A stretch of DNA of 64,000 bases from DASXZH01 sp963829965 (GTDB lineage Bacteria > Armatimonadota > Fimbriimonadia > Fimbriimonadales > Fimbriimonadaceae), in contig CAWHLK010000044.1 in NCBI GenBank assembly GCA_963829965.1, positions 167,286 to 231,285 on the forward strand, given 5' to 3'. The notes under the pieces were generated by a model, which did not search any database, was not told the origin of the DNA, and saw nothing but the letters and a program-made list of their open reading frames with translations. Below, in pieces: positions 34,454 through 43,650 of this stretch; position 1 is the stretch's first letter, and every line of letters begins with the position of its first letter. Made by a program: the position numbers and the translations under genes.

Positions 34454-35980
34454 ATGGTTGCGCAGGCATATTCGGCGACGCTGATCGGCATCGACGCGAT
34501 GCCGGTCGTGGTGGAGGTTGACCTCCGCGGAGCACCCGCCGACAATCAGTCCGCTTTCATCATGGTGGGCCTGCCGGATCAGGCGGTTGCCGAGAGCCGG
34601 GTTCGGGTCAAGAGCGCGATCAAGAACAGCGAACTCGACTTCCCGTTCAACCAGATCATCTGCAACCTTGCGCCCGGTGATCTGCGGAAGGAAGGGCCTG
34701 CTTTGGACCTGCCGATTGCGGCCGCCATTCTCGCCGCCGACAACCAGGTGCCGATTACCGAACTTGCCGAGACCTTGATTCTGGGCGAGCTTGGACTGGA
34801 TGGGATGGTAAGGCCAGTGAACGGCGCGGTGAGCGTGGCCCTCATGGGCATGGAGAAGCAGTTCCGACGCCTGATTCTGCCCAGCACCGACGCCGCGGAA
34901 GCGGCAGTCGCGCCGGGAATCGACGTTTACGGTGTGGACAGCCTGATCCAGCTTGTGGAGTTGCTGAACGGCGCGGACGGTTATGAACCGGTTAAGTTCC
35001 AGGACCGAGCCGCCGACCACGTGAACGAGTACGCGCTGGACTACAGCGATGTGAAGGGCCAGCGCGAAGCGGTGCGAGCCCTGGAGATTTCCGCCGCGGG
35101 GGGACACAACGTGCTGATGGTCGGGCCGCCAGGTTCGGGCAAGACGATGCTCGCCCGACGATTACCCACGATTTTGCCTCCGCTGGGGATTGAGGAGAGC
35201 ATCGAGGTCACCCGCATTTACAGCTCCTCCGGCCAAAAGGGCGGGAAACAAGGGCTGCTCTGGGAGCGGCCTTTTCGTTCGCCCCACCACTCGGCTTCGC
35301 ATGCGGCTATTGTGGGAGGCGGCCGAAACCCGAAGCCAGGCGAGGTGAGCATGGCCCACAAGGGTGTTTTGTTTTTGGACGAAATGGCGGAGTTCGACAG
35401 GCAAGTCTTGGAGGCCTTGCGCCAGCCTTTGGAAGATGCGGTGGTGACGGTTGCCCGCGTGCAAGCGTCTTTGACTTTCCCTGCCGAATGCATCTTAGTT
35501 GGCGCCATGAACCCCTGCCCGTGCGGTTTCAAAGGTTTGCCGGAACAGAAATGTGTAGGTTCTCCATCCAGTTGCGGCCGTTACGCTTCCAAGATCTCCG
35601 GCCCGTTGCTGGACCGGATCGATATCCAGATCGAGGTTCCCCGCCTGAAACCGGACGAGTTACTGTCCGCTTCGCAAGGGGAATGCTCGGAGGCGATCCG
35701 CGCCCGGGTAGTTCTTGCCCGCGACCGGCAGATCGCCCGCCTTGGAAAAGCACGGGTGAACGCGAAGATGACGCCCCGGGAGATCCGGGAGCTGATTCCC
35801 CTGGATCAGGAATGCTCGGAGTTCATGCGGCTGGTGATGCACCGCCTGAACGTGTCCGCGCGGGTCTTCGACCGTATTCTCAAGGTTGGACGGACGATTG
35901 CGGATTTAGATGGCTCGGACGTGGTGGAAAAGCGGCATTTAAGCGAAGCGGTTCAATATCGGGAGAGGGCTGAAGCTTAA
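34454..35980 (+). CDS. comM: ComM/YifB-family Mg-chelatase-like AAA ATPase
   Basis: A 508-residue protein. The N-terminal Lon-protease-like domain ('VEVDLRGAPADNQSAFIMVG', 'NLAPGDLRKEGPALDLPIAA') precedes the AAA module: Walker A 'MVGPPGSGKTMLARRLPTI', 'RPFRSPHHSASHAAIVGGG', Walker B 'VLFLDEMAEF', 'ILVGAMNPCPCGF' and 'CSCG'-like 'GSPSSCGRYASKISGPLLDR' with the Arg finger region. The C-terminal Mg-chelatase lid ends 'ADLDGSDVVEKRHLSEAVQY'. In transformable bacteria ComM helps branch migration of incoming DNA, so this hints at competence. Alone in its transcript; no antisense gene is credible here. Confidence 0.92.
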   Translation: MVAQAYSATLIGIDAMPVVVEVDLRGAPADNQSAFIMVGLPDQAVAESRVRVKSAIKNSELDFPFNQIICNLAPGDLRKEGPALDLPIAAAILAADNQVPITELAETLILGELGLDGMVRPVNGAVSVALMGMEKQFRRLILPSTDAAEAAVAPGIDVYGVDSLIQLVELLNGADGYEPVKFQDRAADHVNEYALDYSDVKGQREAVRALEISAAGGHNVLMVGPPGSGKTMLARRLPTILPPLGIEESIEVTRIYSSSGQKGGKQGLLWERPFRSPHHSASHAAIVGGGRNPKPGEVSMAHKGVLFLDEMAEFDRQVLEALRQPLEDAVVTVARVQASLTFPAECILVGAMNPCPCGFKGLPEQKCVGSPSSCGRYASKISGPLLDRIDIQIEVPRLKPDELLSASQGECSEAIRARVVLARDRQIARLGKARVNAKMTPREIRELIPLDQECSEFMRLVMHRLNVSARVFDRILKVGRTIADLDGSDVVEKRHLSEAVQYRERAEA

Positions 35981-36124
35981 TCCTGGCGTGGTCCTCCAGG
36001 CAACTGACCTAGCACTGTCTTGCCATGAAGACGTATCATGCGCTAATCGCAATAAAGCCAACAGCCTGAAGCCAAAAAAAGTAATTTGCAATTCTGATTG
36101 AAACGAGGTTACTATGTTAAGATC

Positions 36125-37159
36125 ATGTCTCGTTTCTTAACAATTGCCCTTCTTGTTTCCAGTCCCTTCGTGGCCCTGGCAAGCCCGCCTACCTACACTT
36201 ATTCGGAGCCCGTATCCTATGATGGCCACGGCGCGTTTTATATAGCGATTAGCCGTCATGGAAAGTGCGCCGTCGTCCGCGACGTTGTAACCGGAGACGC
36301 TATTCTATATGGTCCCGGCGTAGATGGCCCGTTGGATCTCAGCACCGTTCCCCTTCCAAATACTTCGCAATTCATGTCGGTCAATGACGGCGGGCAGTTC
36401 CTGGCCCAGATGCCCGCGGGAAGCGGATACTACATTTTTTCAAGGGCCACCATGTCTGTAACCCCGGTGAACGCTGCCAGCAGCGCCTCCTACAGCCCAA
36501 GCCCAAGCCTGATCAATAGCCGGGGCAACGTGGGTGGGTACGAAGTCAGTCTGAGCGGACACGCCGCCCGTTCCATCCGCTGGTCTGCGGGCGTTTCCAA
36601 AGCCATTTTCACGGGCCCTGAAGGGAGTCCGATTTCAAACATCACTTTCGATCTGGGTGATGACGATTGGCAGATAGGCATCACAGGGCCTACCAACGGC
36701 TTTGCCACCTTCAACGGCTTCATGTACAAAGAAGGCGCCCCCACGATCATTACCGTGCCAGGTCAGACGCAAGTTCTTCCCTATGCGATCAATGATAATG
36801 ATGAGGTCGCCGGATGGGCGGACGCGGGGGTAGGAAACACCGAATCCTTTACCTACAATGCGGGTATCGTCACGATTCTTCCTTCCTTCATTGGAGGCGA
36901 CGGAACTTTGGTGACGAACATCGATAACAGCGGACAAGTGCTGGGGCAGGATTACAACCCGTCCTTCTCCACGACCGTATGGTGGGATGTTGACGGAACG
37001 CCCTACAATGCGATGCTGTTTTTGCCGCCCGCAATTCAATCTGCGGTGGCGGCCGGGCATGGCATCACCTTCCAGAAAATGGACGCCTATGGCAACCTAT
37101 ACGGATATTGGCTCGACGCCACCTTCGGCTATCACGCGTTCATGCTGACAGCGACCTAG
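36125..37159 (+). CDS. Secreted HAF-repeat-like protein
   Basis: A 344-residue protein with signal peptide 'MSRFLTIALLVSSPFVALAS'. The body repeats the pattern 'IN..G.V.G', seen in 'LINSRGNVGGYEV', 'AINDNDEVAGWAD' and 'NIDNSGQVLGQDY', and ends 'ATFGYHAFMLTAT'. This is the HAF-type extracellular repeat found in proteins of unknown role, often beta-propeller-like. ATG 36125 is the only start that keeps the signal peptide; AACGAGGT at 36102 is a distant ribosome site. Transcribed alone. Confidence 0.7.
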   Translation: MSRFLTIALLVSSPFVALASPPTYTYSEPVSYDGHGAFYIAISRHGKCAVVRDVVTGDAILYGPGVDGPLDLSTVPLPNTSQFMSVNDGGQFLAQMPAGSGYYIFSRATMSVTPVNAASSASYSPSPSLINSRGNVGGYEVSLSGHAARSIRWSAGVSKAIFTGPEGSPISNITFDLGDDDWQIGITGPTNGFATFNGFMYKEGAPTIITVPGQTQVLPYAINDNDEVAGWADAGVGNTESFTYNAGIVTILPSFIGGDGTLVTNIDNSGQVLGQDYNPSFSTTVWWDVDGTPYNAMLFLPPAIQSAVAAGHGITFQKMDAYGNLYGYWLDATFGYHAFMLTAT

Positions 37160-37243
37160 GATTATCCCGGTTATGCGCTCAAACAGCCCGGTCACCAACT
37201 CGATCATTCGCCGCCCCCGGAAATCTTCCTCAGCGAACCATGG

Positions 37244-37933
37244 TTATGCCCTCATGAAAAGCCGCTTCCGTCCGGACTGCCCCGAGAACAGGCGTGCCAG
37301 GCTGGAGGCCAGAACCGCCAGGATAAAGAAGTCGAGAATTAGGCACGAGGCGGCCGGGAAGAAGGCACCGAGCGTACCGCTCGCCGGAAAATCGAAAACT
37401 GCGAGATACATGGCCAGGAGCCCGGCTGCGACGCCGCCGAAAACTGCCGGTTTCCAGCGACGGAATGCAAAAGCAAGGGGCGAGATCACCAGCGAAGCAA
37501 TCGCCCCGAGCAGCATATCTGGCCCCGCTCCCATGTCGCCGCTAAGGTGCTCAAGCAAATCGGCTTTGACGAGCAAGTCGTTCACCCCGAACAACAAGAA
37601 GGCCGCGAATGCCACTGCTGCTACCGTAGCGGTAACGCCAATCGGAAGCAGGGCCAGATCCATGAACTTCACACGGTGATGGGAAGCTGCCTTCGCGTAG
37701 GTTCGGCCCACCTGGGAAGCGGTCCCGAAGCGCTCCAGGGCCGCTCGCATCGCTTCCACCGGATTCATACCCAGCTCTTGGTAAGCGGCTGCCATGGCGT
37801 CGATGTGCTCTCGAAACTCGCTAAGCGAGTCGCGGCTCTCCAGCGGAGTCATGGTCGAATCGAGCCGGCGAGCCACCTCTGCGAGGTAAGTTTCGCGAAG
37901 TTCGGCGGCCTGTTGGTGTTCTGGATGGATCAT
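37244..37933 (-). CDS. PadR-associated membrane protein with permease-prefix domain
   Basis: A 229-residue protein. The cytosolic N-terminus (1-80) has 'YLAEVARRLDSTMTPLESRD' and 'EFREHIDAMAAAYQELGMNP' then 'VEAMRAALERFGTASQVGR', the pattern of DUF1700/permease-prefix domains. Four hydrophobic segments follow ('LALLPIGVTATVAAVAFAAF', 'LLGAIASLVISPLAFAFR', 'VFGGVAAGLLAMYLAVFDF', 'LILDFFILAVLASSLARLF'). Such proteins are encoded beside PadR regulators and are thought to be the regulated membrane component; no further function is known. It lies 8 nt downstream of the PadR gene. Confidence 0.75.
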   Translation of the reverse strand: MIHPEHQQAAELRETYLAEVARRLDSTMTPLESRDSLSEFREHIDAMAAAYQELGMNPVEAMRAALERFGTASQVGRTYAKAASHHRVKFMDLALLPIGVTATVAAVAFAAFLLFGVNDLLVKADLLEHLSGDMGAGPDMLLGAIASLVISPLAFAFRRWKPAVFGGVAAGLLAMYLAVFDFPASGTLGAFFPAASCLILDFFILAVLASSLARLFSGQSGRKRLFMRA

Positions 37934-37941
37934 GGTGTCCT

Positions 37942-38293
37942 CTATGTCGATTGAGCTTGCGGTTTTTCTTCAATAACCCGGTTGATGGAGCTGCAGTAGG
38001 CGGTCCACGCCTCCCGGACGCGCGCCAACTCTCTCGTTCCTTCGGGCGTGATCTCGTAGACCTTTCGTGCCGGACCGCTCTCGGACGACGTATCCCACCG
38101 CCCCTCGATGAACCCCTTTCCCTCGAGCGTCTTCAGGGCCGGATAAAGGGTTCCCCTCCCCAAACGATAGGGCGTCTTCGCTCCGCTTCTCTATTTCGCG
38201 CGCAATGCCATAGCCATGGAGAGGCGAATCTTGTAACACGGCCAGCACAAGGCCGAGCAAGTTTCCGCTGATTTGGAGTGGCTGCTTCTTCAT
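37942..38293 (-). CDS. PadR-family transcriptional regulator (one frameshift)
   Basis: About 116 residues after correction. It reads 'ISGNLLGLVLAVLQDSPLHG' 'YGIAREIEKRSEDALSFG|RG' 'TLYPALKTLEGKGFIEGRWD' then 'PARKVYEITPEGTRELARV', a standard PadR winged helix with the 'GTLYPAL..LE..G.I' recognition part. The C run at 38158-38161 has one base too many, which splits it. PadR proteins repress nearby operons and let go on binding a small ligand. It would control itself and the membrane protein downstream. Confidence 0.82.
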
Positions 38294-38430
38294 CCCTCGC
38301 TCTATTATATACCTCGGCCATCAATATAGTTCAAGAATATGTTTTGACCAAGGCGCTGGCAAACGCCCCATAAGTGTTCACTCCCAGTTCTGAACCTGGT
38401 ACGAGCTGCCCGGCGTCTTAAGAACTAGGA

Positions 38431-39762
38431 ATGCACCTTAAGAAACTCGCCTTCGGCTTCTTGTTGGCTGCCGCCTCGTTGGCCGGCGCACAGACCGGCA
38501 TCGTGCTCGACGCTTCCCACTACTTCTTCGATCCCAATTACGACTACACCCCCGTTAGCCTCGCGATCTCCGGAAGAAATGAGTATGTGGCCGTCTCGAC
38601 AACCAAATCGGCGGGCGGTGCGCCGGGCGCGGCGATTCTTTCCGTGCTCACGGGCCAACGGCAGGCAATCACCCAGTACGCCAACATTATCGACAATCTC
38701 CAGCCCACCGCTTTCGTGAACAACGTGCCGGAAGACGACTTTTCCAACTACGATGTCGGCCCGGCCTTTAGCATTGCCGGCAACCAGACTACGGCGAAAG
38801 GCACGAAGGTCGAATACTTTGGCGGCGGCTCGGGCAATGTGATCGGTGGCGATCTGGACTTTGAGTATACGGGGGACGGGAAGGATGTCGACCAGACGCT
38901 TGCCATCGGCCCCTATCCTTATGCCGGGTACGTGGCATCGAGCATCGGTTCCGGCAGTGAACTTACAATCTTCAAAACCACGGCGGGCGCCACGAACCCG
39001 TCGGTTGAGCTTGACGACAAGGACATCAACCCTGCCATGTCCGCGTTCTCAGGCAACCTTATCTTGGCCGCGGGTGCGGACAGGGTGGCCGCGTCGCCTT
39101 ATGCGGCGCGAGCTTCCGCGTATACGATCAACGCAAACGGCACCGTAAGCCTCGCCTTCACCAAGACCTTTTCCAACACCCTTTCCAACCATATTTTTAC
39201 GAAGCACGTTCTGAAATGGGGCGCGCTCTCCCCGGATTTCAACGTTCTCGTGGACAACATCACCGTCACCAACGCCAGCAATCCGAACCTCATCGCCACC
39301 TCCTACAGCTACATCCTGCGCGCCTACAACGGCTCCGGGACGCTGCTCTGGACTTCGCCATCCGGCAGCGGATTGGTTGCGCAGATTTCGGCGGGGTCGA
39401 CTTCCTTGATCTATGTATTGACATCTCTGGCGCCTGGCCAGTTCTTGACCGCTTACGGCGAAAAAGGCACTCCGATTTGGCAGCAGTCGAGCAACGCGAG
39501 TGTGATTTGCGCCTGCTTATCGCAAGGGGTGGTTTATGCGGTGAATCAGCCGAACGGGGTCGGAAAGCACCCCCACGTGACGGTAGTGAAGCTCAGCGCG
39601 GATGGCACGGAGGAGTATTCGGTTGACTACGTAAGCCAGTCGGCGAACAACGACATCGCCACGAACCTTGTGTGGATTAACGGTTTCCTTTATGTGGCCG
39701 GACAATGCGAAAACCCGCAAGGACAAAAAGGAATATTCGGCGCCCATTGGCACCAGACGTAG
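38431..39762 (+). CDS. Secreted protein of unknown function, probable beta-propeller
   Basis: A 443-residue protein with signal peptide 'MHLKKLAFGFLLAAASLAGA' cut before 'QTG'. Repeating segments of about 50 residues ('EYVAVSTTKSAGGAPGAAIL', 'SSIGSGSELTIFKTTAGAT', 'SYSYILRAYNGSGTLLWTS', 'LIYVLTSLAPGQFLTAYGEK', 'VVYAVNQPNGVG', 'FLYVAGQCENPQGQKG') look like blades of a PQQ- or YncE-type propeller. No catalytic motif and no anchor. The family is not one I recognise. Confidence 0.65.
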   Translation: MHLKKLAFGFLLAAASLAGAQTGIVLDASHYFFDPNYDYTPVSLAISGRNEYVAVSTTKSAGGAPGAAILSVLTGQRQAITQYANIIDNLQPTAFVNNVPEDDFSNYDVGPAFSIAGNQTTAKGTKVEYFGGGSGNVIGGDLDFEYTGDGKDVDQTLAIGPYPYAGYVASSIGSGSELTIFKTTAGATNPSVELDDKDINPAMSAFSGNLILAAGADRVAASPYAARASAYTINANGTVSLAFTKTFSNTLSNHIFTKHVLKWGALSPDFNVLVDNITVTNASNPNLIATSYSYILRAYNGSGTLLWTSPSGSGLVAQISAGSTSLIYVLTSLAPGQFLTAYGEKGTPIWQQSSNASVICACLSQGVVYAVNQPNGVGKHPHVTVVKLSADGTEEYSVDYVSQSANNDIATNLVWINGFLYVAGQCENPQGQKGIFGAHWHQT

Positions 39763-40048
39763 AGTTTACGGAATGGTCGGTGTACCCCCTTCAGAGTTTC
39801 TTGCACACCTCCGGCGTGGCGGATGTCTGGGGTTGCCGTCTACCGGCAGTGTCACCTACGGCTCAATTGCCGGCTAAGCTCTTTCAGCCCCTCTCCGGGG
39901 GTACCTTGCCAAAAGCAGCGAGGGGGTGGTGCGCAATATCCGGTTCAGGAAGCGTTTTCACCTAGCTGTCATCCAGTCAGAGCCTCATCTTAAGCGGGAA
40001 GGACGCTTGCTAGGTGTTCGAATTCGAACCATTTGCTCCCTTCACCCT
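39763..40048. other. Intergenic stretch with repeat-like palindromes
   Basis: No gene. At about 39885-39930 it has 'agcccctctccgggggtacc' followed by 'agcagcgagggggtggtg', an inverted arrangement typical of genome-scattered repeats. 'gttcgaattcgaac' (40017-40030) is a perfect palindrome. It separates two convergent genes; no T-run terminator was seen. Confidence 0.4.
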
Positions 40049-42670
40049 CTATTCCAGAACGTCCCAGTTGTGCCCCATCTTCAAGTCCACCCTGACGGGC
40101 ACGGACAATTGCAGCGCCCCCTCCATATCGCCCCGAATTGGCTCAACAACATAATCGTCGCCGTCCGCCAGCTCAAAAAGCAGTTCGTCATGAACCTGCA
40201 ACAACATTCGAGAGTTGGCCTCTCCCAAGCGATCGCCGACCGCGATCATCGCGATCTTGATCATGTCGCTCGCAGTGCCCTGGATGGGGGCGTTCATGGC
40301 TTGGCGCTCCGCGTACATGCGCTCATTCCGGTTCGCGTTGTGGATGTCCGGGAAATATCTTCTCCTTCCCGAAAGGGTGGTGGTAAAGCCTTTTGAGCGG
40401 GCTTCCACGATCACGGAATCGGTGAAGGCTTTTACCTTGGGGAAGCGTTCTCGATATTGATCGATCAAGGCTTGCGCCTCGGAGATGGAGAACCCGCCCC
40501 CAAGCTGGTTGGCGAGGCCGTAGTTGGTTACTCCGTACAAAACCGCGAAGTTCAATGTCTTGGCGAATCCGCGCTGCTGCTTGCTCACCTCCTCTTCGGC
40601 AACCCCCCACATCAAAGCCGCCGTGGTCCGGTGAACGTCCTTATTCTCTTCAAAAGCTTGGATCAGATTTTCGTCCCCGCACATGTGCGCCAGCACCCTT
40701 AGCTCGATTTGCGAATAGTCGAACGAGGCGAATTTGAAGCCTTTCGCTGCCACAAAGGCTCGCCTGATGTTTCGGCCGAGTTCGGTGCGGTTGGGGATGT
40801 TTTGGAGGTTCGGCTCGTTGGAACTGAGCCGGCCGGTTGCGGCAACCGTTTGGTTGAACGAGGTGTGGATGCGCCCGTCCTTTCCGATCATTTTGGGCAG
40901 CGAATCCGCGTAGGTGGATTTGAGCTTGGTGAGTTCGCGGTAGCTCATCACGTCCGCGCAGATTTGGTGGCTAGGGGCCAGTTGCTGCAAGATTTCCGCA
41001 CCGGTTGCGTAACCGGTTTTGGTTTTCTTCTCACCGGGAATCGCCATCTTCTCAAAGAGAACTTCGCCAAGCTGTTTGGGCGAGCCGATGTTGAACTCCT
41101 CGCCGGCCTGCTCATAAATCGACTGCTGGGTCTTGGCTATTTCGATCTCAAGCTGCTTGGAGAAGTCTTTAAGAACGCCGGGATCGACCTCTATCCCGTG
41201 GTATTCCATTTTCGCGAGAAGCGGGACGAGGGGAAGCTCGATTTCATCGAGAACGCTTGTTTGGCCCTCTTTGCCGAGTCTGTCTCTCATCGCAGGCTCC
41301 AGCAAAGAAAGAGCGGCCGCCATTTCCGCCGAATTGGTCGGCGGCGTGACTTCCAAATACCCCTGAACCAAGTCGCGAAGCGCATAGTTGGCGCGGCCCG
41401 ACTGCAGCACGTAGCCGGCGATCAGGCTGTCGAACTGCGGCTTTTCGGTGAGCTGCTGGCCCTCGTTGAGGATTTGGCGGTACAGGGGCTTGAGGTCGTG
41501 GCCGACCGCTTGGCTCGGCTTCTCCAGGAAGAGGGACATGCCCTCGGCCTCGGTGGCTTGCCTCACTTCCGTGCCAAGCGCAATAAAAGCCACTCTTTCC
41601 GGTTTCTTCTCGGTTACGGAGAACAGGTCTTGGGTCACCGGTTCGGCGGCGGGGGCGCTGTCGAAATAAATCGCGTACGGTTTGTCCCCCACAAACTCAT
41701 GAAGGCGAGCGAGCCCACCTGCGGGCTCCAGCTGAATTTGCAGGGCCTCGGTTTTCACCTCCGCCGGCTTGGAAACCCCGATTTCAAAACCGTGCAGGTA
41801 TTTCCCAAGCACCACCGGCATTCGTCTTGCGTGGGATCTTAACTCGTACAGCTCAAAGAAGGCCTTGGCCGCGTCGAACTGCTCTTGGGTGAGCTTGAAC
41901 GGCGTGAAATCGTACTCCACCGGCGCGTCTCGCTGAATGGTCGCCAGCCACTTGGACATCACCATCTGGTCCCTCACCGGCTGGATCTTCGCCTGGAACT
42001 TGGGGTTGATCTCGTCCCAATGCTCCAGCATGTTCTCCACCGTCCCGAATTGCTGGATAAGGGTGGTCGCGCCCTTCGCACCGATGCCGGGAACGCCAGG
42101 AATGTTGTCGCTCGTGTCGCCGACGATCGCCTTGTAATCGGGCACGTACTTGGCCTCGAACCCATAGCGCTCGATCACGTCCTCCGGCTTGTAGACGATG
42201 ACATCGGTGACGCCCATCTTGTTGGTCATGACGCTCACGTCGTCGTCCACCAACTGAAGGGAATCCAGGTCGCCGGTGACGATGGTGGTTTTGTAGCCGT
42301 TTTCTTCTCCGAGCTTGCTCACTGAGCCGACGATGTCGTCGGCCTCATAACCGGGGCATTCCAGGGCCGGAATACCGAGCGCGCTGATGAGCTCCCTGGA
42401 TTCTTTGAGCTGAATAATGAGCTCGTCTGCGGTTTCCTTTCGGGTGCCTTTGTATTCGGCGTACTCCGCATGTCTGAATGTTTTGCCGGGGGCATCCAAG
42501 GCGACGACAAGGGCGTCGGGCTCGTCGTGCTCCAGGATGTAGAAAAGCATGCCTACGAACCCGTAAAGGGCGTTGGTCGGCCGCCCATCGCTGGTAGACA
42601 TGTACCGGGTGGCGAAGAACGCGCGGTAGAGGAGGCTGTAGCCGTCGATAATGACGAGGCGCTTCGGCAT
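40049..42670 (-). CDS. polA: DNA polymerase I
   Basis: 873 residues from ATG 42670 (MPKRLVIIDGYSLLYRAFFA). The 5' nuclease domain (1-290) has 'ALVVALDAPGKTFRH', 'PGYEADDIVGSVSK', 'IVTGDLDSLQLV' and 'AIVGDTSDNIPGVPGIGAKG'. The exonuclease region (about 315-480) lacks the metal-binding DxE ('YAIYFDSAPAAE') and so is probably inactive as proofreader. The polymerase has motif A 'FASFDYSQIELRVLAHM', motif B 'QQRGFAKTLNFAVLYGVTNYG' and motif C 'LLQVHDELLFEL'. Length is normal. Roles are Okazaki-fragment processing and repair. Confidence 0.95.
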   Translation of the reverse strand: MPKRLVIIDGYSLLYRAFFATRYMSTSDGRPTNALYGFVGMLFYILEHDEPDALVVALDAPGKTFRHAEYAEYKGTRKETADELIIQLKESRELISALGIPALECPGYEADDIVGSVSKLGEENGYKTTIVTGDLDSLQLVDDDVSVMTNKMGVTDVIVYKPEDVIERYGFEAKYVPDYKAIVGDTSDNIPGVPGIGAKGATTLIQQFGTVENMLEHWDEINPKFQAKIQPVRDQMVMSKWLATIQRDAPVEYDFTPFKLTQEQFDAAKAFFELYELRSHARRMPVVLGKYLHGFEIGVSKPAEVKTEALQIQLEPAGGLARLHEFVGDKPYAIYFDSAPAAEPVTQDLFSVTEKKPERVAFIALGTEVRQATEAEGMSLFLEKPSQAVGHDLKPLYRQILNEGQQLTEKPQFDSLIAGYVLQSGRANYALRDLVQGYLEVTPPTNSAEMAAALSLLEPAMRDRLGKEGQTSVLDEIELPLVPLLAKMEYHGIEVDPGVLKDFSKQLEIEIAKTQQSIYEQAGEEFNIGSPKQLGEVLFEKMAIPGEKKTKTGYATGAEILQQLAPSHQICADVMSYRELTKLKSTYADSLPKMIGKDGRIHTSFNQTVAATGRLSSNEPNLQNIPNRTELGRNIRRAFVAAKGFKFASFDYSQIELRVLAHMCGDENLIQAFEENKDVHRTTAALMWGVAEEEVSKQQRGFAKTLNFAVLYGVTNYGLANQLGGGFSISEAQALIDQYRERFPKVKAFTDSVIVEARSKGFTTTLSGRRRYFPDIHNANRNERMYAERQAMNAPIQGTASDMIKIAMIAVGDRLGEANSRMLLQVHDELLFELADGDDYVVEPIRGDMEGALQLSVPVRVDLKMGHNWDVLE

Positions 42671-43234
42671 GTGTTTAGAATACTTGGGGATAGGTGAACT
42701 GCGAACGGCGAACTGTCGCGTGGGCCGTGAACACAACCATGAAGTTGTTCACGTTGCGAACTTGGCTGGCGGCGTTGAATGGTGTCAGGTTTGGCTTTTG
42801 GGATGTTTGTAGCGCACCTTCGGCGCGCCGGAATTTTTGGGGTGGAATAGTACCAGGGCGTTGCCCTTCGCTCAAAGCTTCTCGCCCCTTTGGGGCTGCG
42901 GGTTAAGCGAATGTTTGGAGCGAGAAGATGCCCGATTCCTCCGGCATCATTGCGTCGAGAAGAAGCTTCACGGTGCCCGCGATCTTGGGGGGGGGCCCTT
43001 AGGAGCTCTCGGAATGGTTGTAGATGGCTCCCAGGGGTTGAAAACCCCTGGCTAAGTAGTTCTCACTCCTTCGGAGTTACTTGGAGTGCTTCTCCTATCA
43101 GGATGACCTTAAGGCGAGAAGTGCAGATCTCAACTATTTGTCTTTGGCCGCCTAGGAAGCAACACAGCGGTGTTGCGGGTTTGGCGTTCTGGGCTTCGCG
43201 CTCAAGCGCCCTCTTGAGACCTTCACAACGGTAT
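42671..43234. other. Intergenic region with palindromic repeat remnants
   Basis: No gene. It contains 'agtaccagggcgttgccctt' and 'cgcccctttggggctgcggg' (about 42850-42902), both related to the palindromic repeats at 5-6.6 kb. A run of nine G lies at about 42988-42996. A strong hairpin is 'ccaggggttgaaaacccctg' (about 43032-43051). The region lies between the 5' end of polA and the 3' end of the next gene, so the polA promoter must be at its left edge. Confidence 0.5.
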
Positions 43235-43639
43235 TTAACCTGCTCTGATCTTATTGTTCTTCGCGTCGTGGGTCAGTTCCACGAGGCCCATGGCTTCCAG
43301 GAGCGGCGGGACATAGACGCCGAATCGGCCCCTCAGACCTTTCTTTAACCCATACCAGCCGCCGACGGGGTTTCCTTCAGAGCGGCCCCAAGCCTCCAGT
43401 GTGTCGGGTTTGGCCTCTTTTTGCTCGTCGGCGCCTCCGAGGTCCATCCAGTCGCCTCGTGCCTTGAGCATTGCTACCACGTCTTCGATGCACTGGGCAT
43501 CGTATAGCAGGGTGGTTGACCCAACCTTGCAGACGATTACTTCTTTGCCATCCTTCGGCTCAAAATACATTTCGTAGTCCGAGGTGCCGGGCGGGGTCTT
43601 TAACTGATAGGGGTTTTCTTTTCCACGTCGCTCGCTCAT
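43235..43639 (-). CDS. Conserved small protein, DUF6855-like
   Basis: 134 residues from ATG 43639. Notable segments are 'PPGTSDYEMYFEPKDGKEVI', 'KVGSTTLLYDAQCIEDVVAM', 'GDWMDLGG' and the highly patterned 'NPVGGWYGLKKGLRGRFGVY' with 'VPPLLEAMGLVEL'. This order (GT.DY, GDW.LGG, NPVGGWYG..KGLRGRF..Y.PP.LE) fits a family I recall as DUF6855, function unknown. No membrane part or signal. It lies 11 nt downstream of the aldo/keto reductase gene and is probably co-transcribed with it. Confidence 0.65.
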   Translation of the reverse strand: MSERRGKENPYQLKTPPGTSDYEMYFEPKDGKEVIVCKVGSTTLLYDAQCIEDVVAMLKARGDWMDLGGADEQKEAKPDTLEAWGRSEGNPVGGWYGLKKGLRGRFGVYVPPLLEAMGLVELTHDAKNNKIRAG

Positions 43640-43650
43640 GCTTTTATCTC

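Noticed and set aside
35162..35973. Long frames on both strands inside comM
   Set aside because: GC-rich codon-position shadows of a strongly conserved gene.
37173..37679. 168-codon plus-strand frame opposite the permease-prefix protein
   Set aside because: Basic low-complexity peptide antisense to a gene with clear membrane helices.
40010..40035. 'gttcgaattcgaac' as a tRNA T-arm
   Set aside because: No acceptor, D or anticodon arms around it; it is just a palindrome.
40709..41842. 377-codon plus-strand frame opposite polA
   Set aside because: Antisense shadow of a conserved gene; the peptide is His/Arg/Leu-rich with no family motif.
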